This document shows, piece by piece, positions 53,426-62,714 of a stretch of DNA of 64,000 nt; within the stretch, counting starts at the first letter, position 1, and the number at the start of each line of letters is the position of its first letter. The DNA comes from Phenylobacterium sp. (lineage in GTDB: Bacteria; Pseudomonadota; Alphaproteobacteria; Caulobacterales; Caulobacteraceae). The notes under the pieces were generated by a model. That model ran no database searches. It was not told the origin of the DNA and worked only from the letters and a program-made list of their open reading frames with translations. The translations under genes were made by a program, and so were the position numbers. Location: contig NZ_PNLB01000002.1 in NCBI RefSeq assembly GCF_013822795.1, forward strand, positions 1-64,000, read 5' to 3'.

Positions 53426-54705
53426 ATCATTTTGAGCTGAAGGGCGACGAGCTCTTCTGTGAGGGCGTGTCCCTGGCCGACGTCGCTGCGGCGGTCGGCA
53501 CCCCGGTCTATGTCTATTCCAGCGCCACCTTCGAGCGGCACTACACGGTGCTGCGCGACGCCCTGGTCGCCGAGGGGATCAAGGGCGACGACGGCGGCGA
53601 TCCGCTGATCGCCTTCGCGGTGAAGGCCAACTCCAACCTGGCCGTGCTGCGCACCCTGGCCAAGCTGGGCGCCGGCGCTGACACTGTCTCCGAGGGCGAG
53701 GTTCGCCGCGCCCTGGCGGCCGGCGTCCCCGCCGAGAAGATCGTCTTCTCCGGCGTCGGCAAGACCGCGGGCGAACTCGCCTTCGCACTCAAGGCCGGAG
53801 TCGGCGAGATCAATGTCGAGTCCGAGCCGGAAATGCGCCTGGCCAGCCAGGTCGCTCAGTCGCTGGGGACCCGCGCCACCATCGCCATCCGCGTCAATCC
53901 GGACGTCTCGGCCGGCGGCCACGCCAAGATCTCGACCGGCAAGTCCGACAACAAGTTCGGTGTTTCGTTCTCCGAGGCCGAGCGGCTCTACGCCAACGCC
54001 TCGAACGATGCGGGTCTAAACCCGGTCGGCGTCACCTGCCACATCGGCAGCCAGATCACCGACCTCGAGCCGATGGCCCAGGCGTTCGCCAAGATGCGCG
54101 GCCTGGTCGAGCGGCTGCGGGGCGAGGGCCTGTCGGTCAAGCGCCTCGACCTCGGCGGCGGCCTCGGCGTGCCGTACTTCAACCAGCCCGAACCGCCCTC
54201 GCCGGCCGACTATGCGCGGATGATCGCCAAGACCATGAACGGCCTGGACGTCGGCTACGCCTTCGAGCCCGGCCGCATGATCGCGGCCAACGCCGGCGTG
54301 CTGTTGGCCCGGGTGCAGCACATCCACGAGCGGCCCGAGGGCAAGAAGTTCGTCGTGCTCGATGCGGCGATGAACGACCTGATCCGCCCGGCCATGTACG
54401 ACGCCTATCATGAGATCGTGCCCGTCCATCCGCGTGAGGGCGAGCCGGTGGTCTACGACGTGGTCGGGCCGATCTGCGAGACCGGCGACACCTTCACCCG
54501 CGAGCGCGCCCTGCCGCCGCTGCAGGCCGGCGACCTGGTCGCCTTCCTCAGCGCCGGCGCCTACGGCGCGGTGATGTCCAGCGAGTACAACAGCCGCCTG
54601 CTGGTCCCCGAGGTGCTGGTCAAGGGCGGCGCCTACGCCGTCGTGCGCCCGCGCCCAACCTATGAGGACATGCTGGCCAGGGAAGCCCCCGCGCCCTGGC
54701 AATAG
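53422..54705 (+). CDS. lysA: Diaminopimelate decarboxylase, 427 aa
   Basis: A PLP enzyme of fold III that turns meso-diaminopimelate into lysine. The PLP Lys is K68 (AFAVKANSN). Other blocks: VTCHIGSQITDLEPMAQAF, RLDLGGGLGVPYF, YAFEPGRMIAANAGVLL and the active-site Cys in GPICETGDTFTRER. The start ATG overlaps the lipoprotein stop by four bases. The normal length is about 420. Confidence 0.97.
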   Translation: MNHFELKGDELFCEGVSLADVAAAVGTPVYVYSSATFERHYTVLRDALVAEGIKGDDGGDPLIAFAVKANSNLAVLRTLAKLGAGADTVSEGEVRRALAAGVPAEKIVFSGVGKTAGELAFALKAGVGEINVESEPEMRLASQVAQSLGTRATIAIRVNPDVSAGGHAKISTGKSDNKFGVSFSEAERLYANASNDAGLNPVGVTCHIGSQITDLEPMAQAFAKMRGLVERLRGEGLSVKRLDLGGGLGVPYFNQPEPPSPADYARMIAKTMNGLDVGYAFEPGRMIAANAGVLLARVQHIHERPEGKKFVVLDAAMNDLIRPAMYDAYHEIVPVHPREGEPVVYDVVGPICETGDTFTRERALPPLQAGDLVAFLSAGAYGAVMSSEYNSRLLVPEVLVKGGAYAVVRPRPTYEDMLAREAPAPWQ

Positions 54706-54738
54706 GGTTTCGCGGCGCTAAACCATTCCTGAACACCC

Positions 54739-54761
54739 TGCCTGCCAAAATGTCGCAGGCA
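54739..54761 (+). other. Hairpin between lysA and the hybrid kinase gene
   Basis: TGCCTGC (54739-54745) pairs with GCAGGCA (54755-54761) around a nine-base loop. There is no T-run, so it is not a typical terminator; it would lie in the 5' leader of the kinase mRNA. Confidence 0.3.
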
Positions 54762-54774
54762 TTGGGGGCTTCTG

Positions 54775-56505
54775 GTGGCGCTGAAGGACATTCTCGACGA
54801 CGGCCGGGTCGGCGCGACGCTCGTGATGAGCAAGCGCAGCACCTTCAACCGTCTGACGATCACCGCCCTGATGGGCGCATTGGTCTGGGCCGAATTCGAC
54901 TGGCACGCGGCCGCGGCCTGGGCGCTCGCGGCCTGCGGCCTCGAAGTCCTGCTGCGCACCACCCACGCCCACTTCTATAAGCGCCAGGCGCAGGGACTGC
55001 CGGTCTCGCGCTTTCGCCGAATGGCCCCGGCCCTGATGTTCAGCATCACCTGGTCGACGCTCGCGGCCGCATGCTGGGCCTACGGCTCGGACCCGATGAA
55101 GTTCGCCGCCCTGCTGATCCTGTTCGGCACCGTGATCGCCGCGCTCAAGTACGCCGCGCTCAGCCAGGCGATCTTCCTGGTGATGATCCCTGCGCCGCTG
55201 GTCGCCATCGTCATCGCGCCCCTGCAGATCAACGGGCTGCACGGCTGGCGGGCCGCGGTCGTGGCCTTCGCCTTGGTCGGCTTCGGCATCAGCCTCTCCA
55301 ACGTCGCGCGCGCCCTGCGCGCCAACGCCCTGGCGCTGGAAAAGGCCCAGGCTGAGGCCCAGGAGGCGAGCCGCGCCAAGTCGGCCTTCCTGGCGATGAT
55401 GAGCCACGAACTGCGCACCCCGATGAACGGCGTGCTCGGCATGGCCCACGCCCTGGCCGCCACCAAGCTCAGCCGTCAGCAAGCCGACTATCTCGACATG
55501 ATCGTCCAGTCGGGCGACGGCCTCATGGCGATCCTCAACGACATCCTCGACCTCTCCAAGATCGAGGCCGGCAAGCTGAACCTCGAAAGCGTCGGCTTCG
55601 ATCTGGAGAAGATGGGCCGCCAGACCTTCCTGCTGTGGAGCGAGACCGCCCGCCAGAAGGGGCTCGAACTCTCGCTCGACATCGACGGCGACGCGCCGAC
55701 CTGGCTGGTCGGCGATCCGGTGCGCGTGCGCCAGATCCTGCTGAACCTGATCTCCAACGCGCTGAAGTTCACCCAGCAGGGCTCGGTCGCCGTGCGTATC
55801 GCCGCCCTCGCCCCGCAGGGCATCGAGATCGTCGTCACCGACACCGGCGTCGGCATGCGGCGCGATCAGCAGGAAAAGCTGTTCCAGGCCTTTTCCCAGG
55901 CCGAGGTCTCGACCACCCGCCGGTACGGCGGCACCGGCCTTGGCCTCTCGATCTGCCGCCAGTTGGCCGAGATGATGGGCGGGTCGATCACGGTGGAGAG
56001 CGAGCCGGGCTCCGGCTCGACCTTCCGCGTCGCCCTCCCGCTACCCGCCGGCGCCGCGCCGCTGGCCGCGCAAGCCACGCCCGAGACCGTCAGCCTCGAA
56101 GGCCGTCAGGTGCTGGTCGTCGACGACAACAAGGTCAATCAGGCCGTGGCCCGCGCCATCCTCGAAGCGGCCGGCGCGGTGGTCAGTGTCGCCGACGACG
56201 GCGTCGAAGGCCTGGAGGCGTTGAGCGCCAGCCACATCGACCTCGTGCTGATGGACGTGCACATGCCGCGCATGGACGGCATCGAGGCCCTGCGCCGCAT
56301 CCGAGCGGGCGAGGCTGGGCCGCGCAACATCCCGGTGCTGGCGCTCACCGCCGACGCCATGTCCGACGAGTGCGAGCGGCTGGTCGCCCTGGGCTTCGAC
56401 GACGTCCACCCCAAGCCGATCCAGCCTGCCGAACTGATGTTCACCGTCGCCGAGTGGTGCGAGCGCAACGACCGCCTGGCGGTGCTGGGCGCGACCGCGG
56501 CCTAG
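54775..56505 (+). CDS. Hybrid sensor histidine kinase/response regulator, 576 aa
   Basis: Five to six membrane helices in the first 180 residues with little periplasmic sequence, then a HisKA H-box (H211, [18 protein letters not shown]), an HATPase domain ([39 protein letters not shown]) and a C-terminal receiver with D494 ([13 protein letters not shown]). All key residues are present. There is no histidine phosphotransfer domain, so it must pass phosphate to a separate partner. The start is GTG at 54775. It converges on the phosphoribosyltransferase gene with a four-base overlap of stops. Confidence 0.95.
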   Translation: MALKDILDDGRVGATLVMSKRSTFNRLTITALMGALVWAEFDWHAAAAWALAACGLEVLLRTTHAHFYKRQAQGLPVSRFRRMAPALMFSITWSTLAAACWAYGSDPMKFAALLILFGTVIAALKYAALSQAIFLVMIPAPLVAIVIAPLQINGLHGWRAAVVAFALVGFGISLSNVARALRANALALEKAQAEAQEASRAKSAFLAMMSHELRTPMNGVLGMAHALAATKLSRQQADYLDMIVQSGDGLMAILNDILDLSKIEAGKLNLESVGFDLEKMGRQTFLLWSETARQKGLELSLDIDGDAPTWLVGDPVRVRQILLNLISNALKFTQQGSVAVRIAALAPQGIEIVVTDTGVGMRRDQQEKLFQAFSQAEVSTTRRYGGTGLGLSICRQLAEMMGGSITVESEPGSGSTFRVALPLPAGAAPLAAQATPETVSLEGRQVLVVDDNKVNQAVARAILEAAGAVVSVADDGVEGLEALSASHIDLVLMDVHMPRMDGIEALRRIRAGEAGPRNIPVLALTADAMSDECERLVALGFDDVHPKPIQPAELMFTVAEWCERNDRLAVLGATAA

Positions 56506-57041
56506 TCCATCGCCCCGATGTAGGGCAGGCCACGCAGCGCGCCGGCCGCGTCCATCCCGTAACCGACCAGGAACCTGGCCGGCGCCTCCCAGGCCACGAA
56601 GTCAGGGGTGATCGCCCGCGCCGTCGGCCAGGGCTTGCTGGCGAATACCGCGGTCAGCACGCGGCTGGCGCCGGCGTCGCGCACCAGCCGGTGCGCCTCC
56701 GACAAGGACAGCCCGGTGTCGATGACGTCGTCGATGACCAGCGCCGTTCGCCCGGCCAGGGGCCGCTGCAGGTCGGCCCGCACCTCGCAGCGGCCGAGGC
56801 TGGCCCGCTCGTCGCCGTAGGACGCCAACCACAGCGCGTCGAAGCGCACGAACCGCCCGGCTCGCGCCAGCGCCCGGGTCAGATCTGAGGCGAACCACAA
56901 CCCGCCGGTCAGCAAGCAGACCGCCACCGTCTCGTCGTCGATCGCCGGCGCGATTTGCCGAGCCAGCGCCTCGACGCGGCCGGCCACCTCCTGCTCGGTC
57001 AGCAGAACGGTCGGAGCGGGCTGGGCGATGGGATCAGTCAT
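56502..57041 (-). CDS. Phosphoribosyltransferase, probably hypoxanthine-guanine type, 179 aa
   Basis: The PRPP-binding motif is ALVIDDVIDTGLSLSEA near residue 103, and the fold starts with LTEQEVAGRVEALARQIAP. The layout (about 180 residues, CLLTGGLWFASDL early, FASKPWPT later, and VGYGMDAAGALRGLPYIG at the end) matches hypoxanthine-guanine PRTs, though the family is broad. It salvages purine bases. It starts within the end of the DUF3426 gene (eight-base overlap). Confidence 0.88.
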   Translation of the reverse strand: MTDPIAQPAPTVLLTEQEVAGRVEALARQIAPAIDDETVAVCLLTGGLWFASDLTRALARAGRFVRFDALWLASYGDERASLGRCEVRADLQRPLAGRTALVIDDVIDTGLSLSEAHRLVRDAGASRVLTAVFASKPWPTARAITPDFVAWEAPARFLVGYGMDAAGALRGLPYIGAMD

Positions 57042-57906
57042 GAACCGGCAAGGCGTCTGGGCTGCCCGGCGGCAGCGGTTGGGCTTCCACCGGCGCGAGG
57101 GCCGGCGGCTCGGCGGCGGCGCGCAGGGTCGGGCCGGCCGCCTTCGGGGCGGCCGCGACCGGGTCGCCCTGTTTCACATTCAGATTCACCGGCTCGCGTG
57201 GAGCGAACGCGACCTCCAACTCCTTGGCGCTGGCCGGCGGGTCGAGCAGCGCGATCGCGAAATGGCGGGTCTCGCCCGGCGGGATCCGCGCGTCGGCCGG
57301 ACGGGCGATCTTGGTCGCCACCACCTTGCCTTCGGCGTCGAGCAGGCTGATGCGCAGCGGCGGGGTCACCACCGGCTCGTTCTCGATGTTGCGGATCATG
57401 CCCGAGACCGAAAGCGCCGCATGGCCTTCCTGCAGCGACGGCTCGAACCGCACGCCCTCGATCACCAGTCCGAGACTGTTCACCGGCAAGCCCACGCCGG
57501 CATAGGCGCTGGCCGTCCGCGGCCACAGCCGCACCACGTCGACGCGGAAGATGATCGCCAGCGCGATCATCAGCACCAGCGCCGCCGCCATGCCCGCCCA
57601 GATGACGCCGGTGGCCGCCGCCTCGCGCACGCGCCGCTCGGTGTCGGCCTTGGCGCGGAAGGCCCTCGGCAACTCGTCGCCGCTCAGCGCACGCGCCGGC
57701 TTCTCCTCGACGGGTTCCGGCGCCGGCTCGCGGGCCACCGCGCCCTCTTCTTCAGAAGTCTCCAGCTCCAGCGATTTTTCAGGCGGCGCAGGGGTCGCAG
57801 TCCAGCGCGCGCCGCAACTGGCGCACTTCACCAACCGGCCATCCGTGGGGATCTTGGAATCATCCACGAAATAGCTGGTGGCGCAGTCTGGACAGGTCAG
57901 TATCAT
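57034..57906 (-). CDS. Zinc-ribbon DUF3426-domain membrane protein, 290 aa
   Basis: An N-terminal MJ0042-type zinc ribbon (CPDC and CASC pairs within residues 4-37). A charged Glu/Pro-rich linker follows, then one membrane helix (about 104-124, VIWAGMAAALVLMIALAII) and a C-terminal DUF3426 beta domain (about 150-245). The start ATG at 57906 is just before LTCPDC; an upstream TTG/ATG extension is not supported. It is divergent from ftsE with 56 bases between them. Function unknown; probably an envelope protein. Confidence 0.88.
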   Translation of the reverse strand: MILTCPDCATSYFVDDSKIPTDGRLVKCASCGARWTATPAPPEKSLELETSEEEGAVAREPAPEPVEEKPARALSGDELPRAFRAKADTERRVREAAATGVIWAGMAAALVLMIALAIIFRVDVVRLWPRTASAYAGVGLPVNSLGLVIEGVRFEPSLQEGHAALSVSGMIRNIENEPVVTPPLRISLLDAEGKVVATKIARPADARIPPGETRHFAIALLDPPASAKELEVAFAPREPVNLNVKQGDPVAAAPKAAGPTLRAAAEPPALAPVEAQPLPPGSPDALPVHD

Positions 57907-57962
57907 GACAGCCGAATCGGACGCTCCAGCAACCTCCATCGAGGTCGCCGATTTCGGCCCCC

Positions 57963-58682
57963 ATGTCCAGAAACCCGAACGCCACAGGCGCCGCCACCGA
58001 CGCCGATCACGCCGTTGTCCGCTTCGATGATGTGTCGATGCGCTATGGTCGCGCCCCCGAGACCTTGAAGGACCTGACGTTCTCTCTGGAGCCGGGGTCG
58101 TTTCACTTCGTGACCGGCGCCTCGGGAGCGGGCAAGACCTCGCTGTTGAAGCTTCTGTTCCTGGCGGCGAAGCCGTCCAAGGGACTCATGCACCTGTTCG
58201 GCCAGGACGTCTCGTCCATCGCGCGCGAAGCTCAGCCTTTCCTGCGCCGCCGCATCGGGGTCGTGTACCAGGAGTTCAAGCTGCTCGATCACCTGTCGGT
58301 GTTCGACAACACCGCCCTGCCGCTGCGCATCGAAGGACGCAAGCCCGACACCTATCGCGACGACGTCGCCGAACTGCTGGCCTGGGTCGGCCTCAAGGAC
58401 CGCATGCACGCCATGCCCGCCACCCTGGCCGGCGGCGAGCGCCAGCGCCTGGCCATCGCCCGCGCCGTGGTCAACCGCCCCGAGATCCTGCTGGCTGACG
58501 AGCCGACCGGAAATGTCGACCCCGAGATGGCGCTGCGCATCCTCAAGCTGTTCGTCGAGCTGAACCGCCTGGGCGCCACCGTGCTCTTCGCCACCCACGA
58601 CCAGGACCTGGTCGCCCGCTCGGGCATGCCGGTCCTGCATCTGGAGCGCGGCCGCCTCGTCGCGCAGGGAGCCCGCCGATGA
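57963..58682 (+). CDS. ftsE: Cell-division ABC ATPase FtsE, 239 aa
   Basis: A cytoplasmic ATPase: Walker A GASGAGKTS, Q-loop VYQEFKLL, signature LAGGERQ, Walker B ILLADEPTGNVD and H-loop ATHDQD. It works with FtsX at the division site to activate cell-wall hydrolases. The stop overlaps ftsX by four bases. The first 20 residues are a variable extension; ATG 57963 is used. Confidence 0.96.
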   Translation: MSRNPNATGAATDADHAVVRFDDVSMRYGRAPETLKDLTFSLEPGSFHFVTGASGAGKTSLLKLLFLAAKPSKGLMHLFGQDVSSIAREAQPFLRRRIGVVYQEFKLLDHLSVFDNTALPLRIEGRKPDTYRDDVAELLAWVGLKDRMHAMPATLAGGERQRLAIARAVVNRPEILLADEPTGNVDPEMALRILKLFVELNRLGATVLFATHDQDLVARSGMPVLHLERGRLVAQGARR

Positions 58683-59566
58683 GCGACTTCGACGTCGCCC
58701 GCTGGCGGCCCGCCCCGTTCCTGCCGGAGTCCGACGCTCGCGACGGCTCGCTGACCTTCGTGGTCGCGGTGCTCTGCTTCCTGGCCTGCCTGACCTTGCT
58801 GGCCGTGCTCGCCGCCGACCGCGCCGCTCGCGACTGGACCGACCAGCTCGAAGGCCAGGCGACGATCATCGTGCGGCCCAAGGCCAACGAGACGCCGGAC
58901 GGCGCGGCCGCCCGCGCCGCCGAGACCCTGGCCGGGGTCGACGGCGTCGCCGAGGCCCGCGCTATCGAGCGCGAAAAGGCCGAGGCGCTGATCGCCCCCT
59001 GGCTCGGCGACGCCGACCTTTCCGACCTGCCGGTGCCGCGGCTGGTCGCCGTGCAGCTCACCCGCGAGCGTCCGGCCAGTGCCGCAGCCCTCGACCAGGC
59101 GCTGAAGGCCCAGGGCCTCGACGCCGTCGTCGACGACCATTCGGTCTGGATGGCCGACATCCAGCGTTCGGCCCGCACCGCCCGCTGGGTCGGGCTGGCG
59201 GTGTTCGGCTTGATCGCCGTCGCCGCCGCCGCCGTCGTCGCCTTCGCGACCCGCGCCGGGCTCGCCGCCCGCCGCGAAGTGGTCGAGGTGCTGCATCTCT
59301 CCGGCGCCGAGGACAGCTTCATCGCCCGCCTGTTCCAGGCCCGTTTCGCCCGCATGGCCGCGCTGGCGGGCTTGTTCGGAGCTGGCGGGGCGGCGATCAT
59401 GGGGGCGCTTTTGCGTTTGGCGGGGGGAGGCCAAGGTTTGACGCCCGTGCTGCCGATCGCCTGGATCGATCTTCTGTCCGTCCTGCCCGCCCCGCTGGTG
59501 GCCGGCGGCGTCGCCGCGCTCGCGGCCCGCTTCACCGCCCAGGCCATGGTCCGGGAGCTGGCGTGA
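58679..59566 (+). CDS. ftsX: Cell-division ABC permease FtsX, 295 aa
   Basis: An inner-membrane protein with four helices (about residues 25-45, 170-190, 225-250 and 260-285) and a periplasmic loop after the first helix (VDGVAEARAIEREKAEALIA), which in the family regulates amidase activators. The final helices match the FtsX domain (AGGVAALAARFTAQAMV). It is coupled to ftsE and to the following ydcF-like gene (GTGA). Confidence 0.93.
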   Translation: MSDFDVARWRPAPFLPESDARDGSLTFVVAVLCFLACLTLLAVLAADRAARDWTDQLEGQATIIVRPKANETPDGAAARAAETLAGVDGVAEARAIEREKAEALIAPWLGDADLSDLPVPRLVAVQLTRERPASAAALDQALKAQGLDAVVDDHSVWMADIQRSARTARWVGLAVFGLIAVAAAAVVAFATRAGLAARREVVEVLHLSGAEDSFIARLFQARFARMAALAGLFGAGGAAIMGALLRLAGGGQGLTPVLPIAWIDLLSVLPAPLVAGGVAALAARFTAQAMVRELA

Positions 59567-60180
59567 AAGGCCTGACCGCCCTCCTCGTCGTGGCCGCCAT
59601 CTGGGCGGCCGGCCTGCTGGCCTTCGCCGAGCGGGTCGAGCGCTCGACCCCAGCGCCGCAGCCGCGCCCGGCCGACGGCGTCGTCGCCCTGACCGGTGCC
59701 GGCTCCAACGAGCGCATCGGCGCGGCCATGGAACTGCTGGCCGACGGCAAGGCCCGCCGCATGCTGGTCTCCGGGGTCAGCCGCGAGGCCTCGCGGGAGG
59801 ACATCCGCGTGGTCAGCCGCGCCGCGCGCCGGCTCTACGACTGCTGCGTCGACCTCGGCTTCGACGCCGCCAACACCCTTGGCAACGCCCGCGAGACCCA
59901 GGAGTGGGCCCGGGCCATGCGCTTCGACAGCCTCATCGTGGTCACCGCCGACTACCACATGCCACGCGCCATGCTCGAACTGCGCGGCGCGATGCCCGAC
60001 AAGCGCCTCACCCCCTATCCGGTTGCGACTTCGGTGATGAACGCCGGGCGCTGGTGGCGCACCAGCGGCGCGGCGCGGCTGATGGTGACCGAGTACTGTA
60101 AGTATCTGGCGATCCTGGGCCGCGAAGCGGTGCTGGGACTGGGCCCTCGCAACGAACCGGCCCCGCCGAAGAAAGGCTGA
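59563..60180 (+). CDS. YdcF-family (DUF218) protein, 205 aa
   Basis: An N-terminal helix or signal anchor (residues 3-22). A DUF218 fold follows: DGVVALTGAGSNERIGAAME, RRMLVSGVSREA, FDAANTLGNARET and SLIVVTADYHMPRAMLEL. Family proteins act in envelope biogenesis (vancomycin sensitivity, ElyC) but are not well defined. The start GTG overlaps the ftsX stop. It is part of the ftsE-ftsX-ydcF-plsC unit. Confidence 0.9.
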   Translation: MKGLTALLVVAAIWAAGLLAFAERVERSTPAPQPRPADGVVALTGAGSNERIGAAMELLADGKARRMLVSGVSREASREDIRVVSRAARRLYDCCVDLGFDAANTLGNARETQEWARAMRFDSLIVVTADYHMPRAMLELRGAMPDKRLTPYPVATSVMNAGRWWRTSGAARLMVTEYCKYLAILGREAVLGLGPRNEPAPPKKG

Positions 60181-60185
60181 CCTGC

Positions 60186-60896
60186 TTGACCACCCTCCGC
60201 TCCCTGGCGTTCGCCGTCCTGTTCTATCTGTGGTCAGTCCTCGTCGCGGTCGGCTGCGCGATCATCGTCCTGCCCGCCCCGCGCAGCTGGTGCACCGAGA
60301 TGATGCGCGGCTGGGCCAAGGGCATCATCTTCCTGCTGCGCGTGGTCTGCGACATCAAGGTCGAGGTCCGCGGCCGCGAACACATGCCGACCGGCGCGGC
60401 CCTGCTGGCCCCCAAGCACCAGTGCATGTTCGACGTCTTCGCCCAGTTCGCCTTCATGCCGGACGCCTGCTTCGTCATGAAGAAGGAGCTGATGTGGATC
60501 CCGTTCTTCAGCTGGTACGCGCTGAAGGCCAAGATGATCGTCGTCGACCGCGAGGGCCACTCGGCCGCCCTGCGCAAGCTGGTCAAGGACGCCCAGGAAC
60601 GCTTCGCCGAACACCGCCAGGTGATCATCGCCCCGGAAGGCACCCGCACCGCCCCCGGCGCGGCCCCCGACTACAAGCCCGGCATCGCCGCGCTCTACCG
60701 CGAGATCGACGTGCCGGTGCACCCGATCGCCACCAACGCCGGCGTCCACTGGCCCAAGCACGGCTTCACCCGCAAGCCGGGCACGATCGTCTTCGAGTAC
60801 CTGGAGCCGATCCAGCCGGGCCTGAAGCGCGCCGAGTTCATGCGCACCCTGCAGGACCGCACCGAAACCGCCTCGAACGCGCTGCTGACGCTGTGA
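60186..60896 (+). CDS. plsC: 1-acyl-sn-glycerol-3-phosphate acyltransferase, 236 aa
   Basis: Makes phosphatidic acid from lysophosphatidic acid at the inner membrane. The catalytic motif is KHQCMFD (H78-x4-D83), and the substrate motif is EGTRTAPG near residue 150. There is one N-terminal membrane helix (VLFYLWSVLVAVGCAIIVLP). The start is TTG at 60186, five bases after the ydcF stop. Length and motifs are those of PlsC. Confidence 0.94.
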   Translation: MTTLRSLAFAVLFYLWSVLVAVGCAIIVLPAPRSWCTEMMRGWAKGIIFLLRVVCDIKVEVRGREHMPTGAALLAPKHQCMFDVFAQFAFMPDACFVMKKELMWIPFFSWYALKAKMIVVDREGHSAALRKLVKDAQERFAEHRQVIIAPEGTRTAPGAAPDYKPGIAALYREIDVPVHPIATNAGVHWPKHGFTRKPGTIVFEYLEPIQPGLKRAEFMRTLQDRTETASNALLTL

Positions 60897-60904
60897 GATG
60901 ACTT

Positions 60905-60926
60905 TCCCTCCCCTCGTGGGGAGGGA
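60905..60926. terminator. Hairpin terminator between convergent plsC and chaC
   Basis: TCCCTCCCC (60905-60913) pairs with GGGGAGGGA (60918-60926) around a TCGT loop in the short gap between the two stops. It fits a bidirectional terminator, although T-runs are poor. Confidence 0.5.
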
Positions 60927-60928
60927 GC

Positions 60929-61468
60929 TCACCGCGTCGCCAGCTCGCGCGCCTCGACCATGCCCAGCAGCTTCTCCATCGCCGCGTCGTGCACCCCCAT
61001 CTCACAGAGATGGGCGACCAGGTCCCGCAGGTAATCGACATTCCGCCCCGACAGCCCATGGGCCCCGGCGATCAGTTCCGCCTGCCGCTCGAGCGACAGC
61101 GCCCCGGCCCACTGCGGATGGTGCACGTCGGACAGGAACACCAGCGTCTCGACCCGATGGCCGTTCGCCAGCCGGATGTTGGCCTTGGCCTCGACATAGG
61201 TCTCGGTCGGCTGCTCGCGCTCGCGCAGGTACTCGTAGGTCGCCGGCCAGTGCTCCTCGGCGACCCGATAGGCGGCGCCGCGCACCGCGCCGCCCGGCGC
61301 CAGGCCCAGCACCAGGCCCGGCCGCTGATAGGTGCCGCGATGGTGCACCGAATAGATGCAGAAGGCGCGCCGCCGCCCGTGTAGGGTGGCGCTCTGGCGC
61401 TCGACGAACTCGAACCCCGGACGCCACATCAGCGACCCGTAACCGAAGACCCAACGCTCAACCGACAT
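60929..61468 (-). CDS. chaC: Gamma-glutamylcyclotransferase, ChaC-like, 179 aa
   Basis: Degrades glutathione to 5-oxoproline and Cys-Gly. The opening WVFGYGSLMWRPGFEF carries the family YGSLM site. GAAYRVAEE precedes the catalytic Glu, expected near TETYVEAKANI. The length is normal for the ChaC group. The ATG at 61468 overlaps the ATG of the divergent DUF2125 gene (CATG), and a longer start at 61531 is rejected. Confidence 0.92.
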   Translation of the reverse strand: MSVERWVFGYGSLMWRPGFEFVERQSATLHGRRRAFCIYSVHHRGTYQRPGLVLGLAPGGAVRGAAYRVAEEHWPATYEYLREREQPTETYVEAKANIRLANGHRVETLVFLSDVHHPQWAGALSLERQAELIAGAHGLSGRNVDYLRDLVAHLCEMGVHDAAMEKLLGMVEARELATR

Positions 61469-62534
61469 GGCCCGCCGCGACAATCCCGCTCCGCCTTCCT
61501 CCCCTGTGCCCGATCCGGCGCACCACCGCAAACCCCGACGCGCGGCGCTCTACATCCCGTTCATCATCGCCGGGGTCGCGGCCATCGGCTGGAGCGGCCT
61601 GTGGGTCTATGCCCGCGGCGAGGCGGACAAGCGGCTCGAGGCCGGCGCCGAGCAGCTGCGCAAGGCCGGCTACGACGTCGCCTGGAGCAACAAGCGGATC
61701 TACGGCTACCCGTTCCGGCTCAACATCCAGCTCGACGACGCCAAGATCCGCGAGCCATCCGGTTGGGCGCTGGCCGCGCCGAAGCTCGAAGCCCAGGCGT
61801 TCATGCACGGTCTGTCGACCTGGGTGCTGGCCACGCCCCAGGGCCTGACCTTCACCCGCCCGGTCGGCGGGCCGGTCGACGTCAAGGGCGATGTGATCCA
61901 CGCCAGCCTCGCCGGCCTCGACCAGCCGCTGCCGCGCTTCTCGTTCGAAGGAACCAAGCTGACCTTCGCGCCGACGCCCGGCGCCCAGCCGTTCGCGCTG
62001 TCAGCCGCCGACAAGGTCGAGTTCCACTTCCGCCCCGGCCCCGACGACCAGGCCGCGGTGTTCTTCAAGGTCGACGCCGGCACGGCGCGGCTGTCGGGCC
62101 TGTTCGCCCGCATCGCCGGCGACAAGCCGATCTCGATCTCCTGGGACTCGCTGCTCTCCAAGATCAGCGCTTTCCAGGGCGCCAACTGGCCCGAGGCGGT
62201 CCGCGCCTGGACCACGGCCGGCGGCCGCATGACCGTGCGCCAAGCCGGGCTCACGGCCGGCGAGGCGGTCGTCGGCGCCCAGTCCGGCGTGCTCAGCGTC
62301 GGCTATGACGGCCGCCTGAACGGCTCGCTCGACGTCACCCTACGCGAGGCGCCGAAAGCGTTGGGCGCCATGGCCGAGACCGGCGTCATTCGACCGGAGG
62401 CCGCCATGGCCGCCTCCGCGGTCGCCGCCGCCCGCCAGGGCAACGACGACGTCGCCCGCGCCAACGTCACCTTCCAGGCCGGCCAGACCACCCTCGGCCC
62501 GGTCGCCATCGGCCCCGCCCCGAAGGTCTACTAG
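61467..62534 (+). CDS. DUF2125-domain membrane-anchored protein, 355 aa
   Basis: A membrane anchor near residues 31-47 (LYIPFIIAGVAAIGWSGL) follows a Pro/Arg-rich N-terminus. The rest is the DUF2125 beta domain, with VAWSNKRIYGYPFRLNIQLD early, KVEFHFRPGPDD in the middle and VTFQAGQTTLGPVAIGPAPK at the end. These proteins are conserved in alphaproteobacteria, with no known activity; lipid or envelope transport resembling AsmA/BAM-like domains has been suggested, not proven. It shares its start codon region with chaC. Confidence 0.87.
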   Translation: MARRDNPAPPSSPVPDPAHHRKPRRAALYIPFIIAGVAAIGWSGLWVYARGEADKRLEAGAEQLRKAGYDVAWSNKRIYGYPFRLNIQLDDAKIREPSGWALAAPKLEAQAFMHGLSTWVLATPQGLTFTRPVGGPVDVKGDVIHASLAGLDQPLPRFSFEGTKLTFAPTPGAQPFALSAADKVEFHFRPGPDDQAAVFFKVDAGTARLSGLFARIAGDKPISISWDSLLSKISAFQGANWPEAVRAWTTAGGRMTVRQAGLTAGEAVVGAQSGVLSVGYDGRLNGSLDVTLREAPKALGAMAETGVIRPEAAMAASAVAAARQGNDDVARANVTFQAGQTTLGPVAIGPAPKVY

Positions 62535-62569
62535 GGCCGCTCCCCAGCGGGAAGCATCCGGCCCAAAAG

Positions 62570-62680
62570 CTCCCTCGCCCCCTTGGGGGAGTGGGTTGGG
62601 GTGAGGGGGCTGCTGACTCAGCTATGCGCCGCTCCGCGTCGCCGCCCCTCACCTAACCTCTCCCCGCAAGCGGGGAGAGG
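62570..62680. repeat. Intergenic palindromic repeat element
   Basis: A complex inverted repeat between DUF2125 and the DJ-1 gene. It starts with CTCCCTCGCCCCC-TT-GGGGGAG, continues with a GGTTGGGGTGAGGGG arm that partly matches CCCCTCACCTAACC later, and ends in a perfect hairpin CCTCTCCCCGC-AA-GCGGGGAGAGG (62657-62680). A shorter relative is the CCCTCCCC/GGGGAGGG hairpin at 60905-60926. The pattern resembles the short interspersed palindromes common in Caulobacterales intergenic DNA. The rest of the gap (62535-62569 and 62681-62714) shows nothing. Confidence 0.7.
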
Positions 62681-62714
62681 AATGAAGTGACACCAGACCG
62701 CCAAAGCTCGGCGA

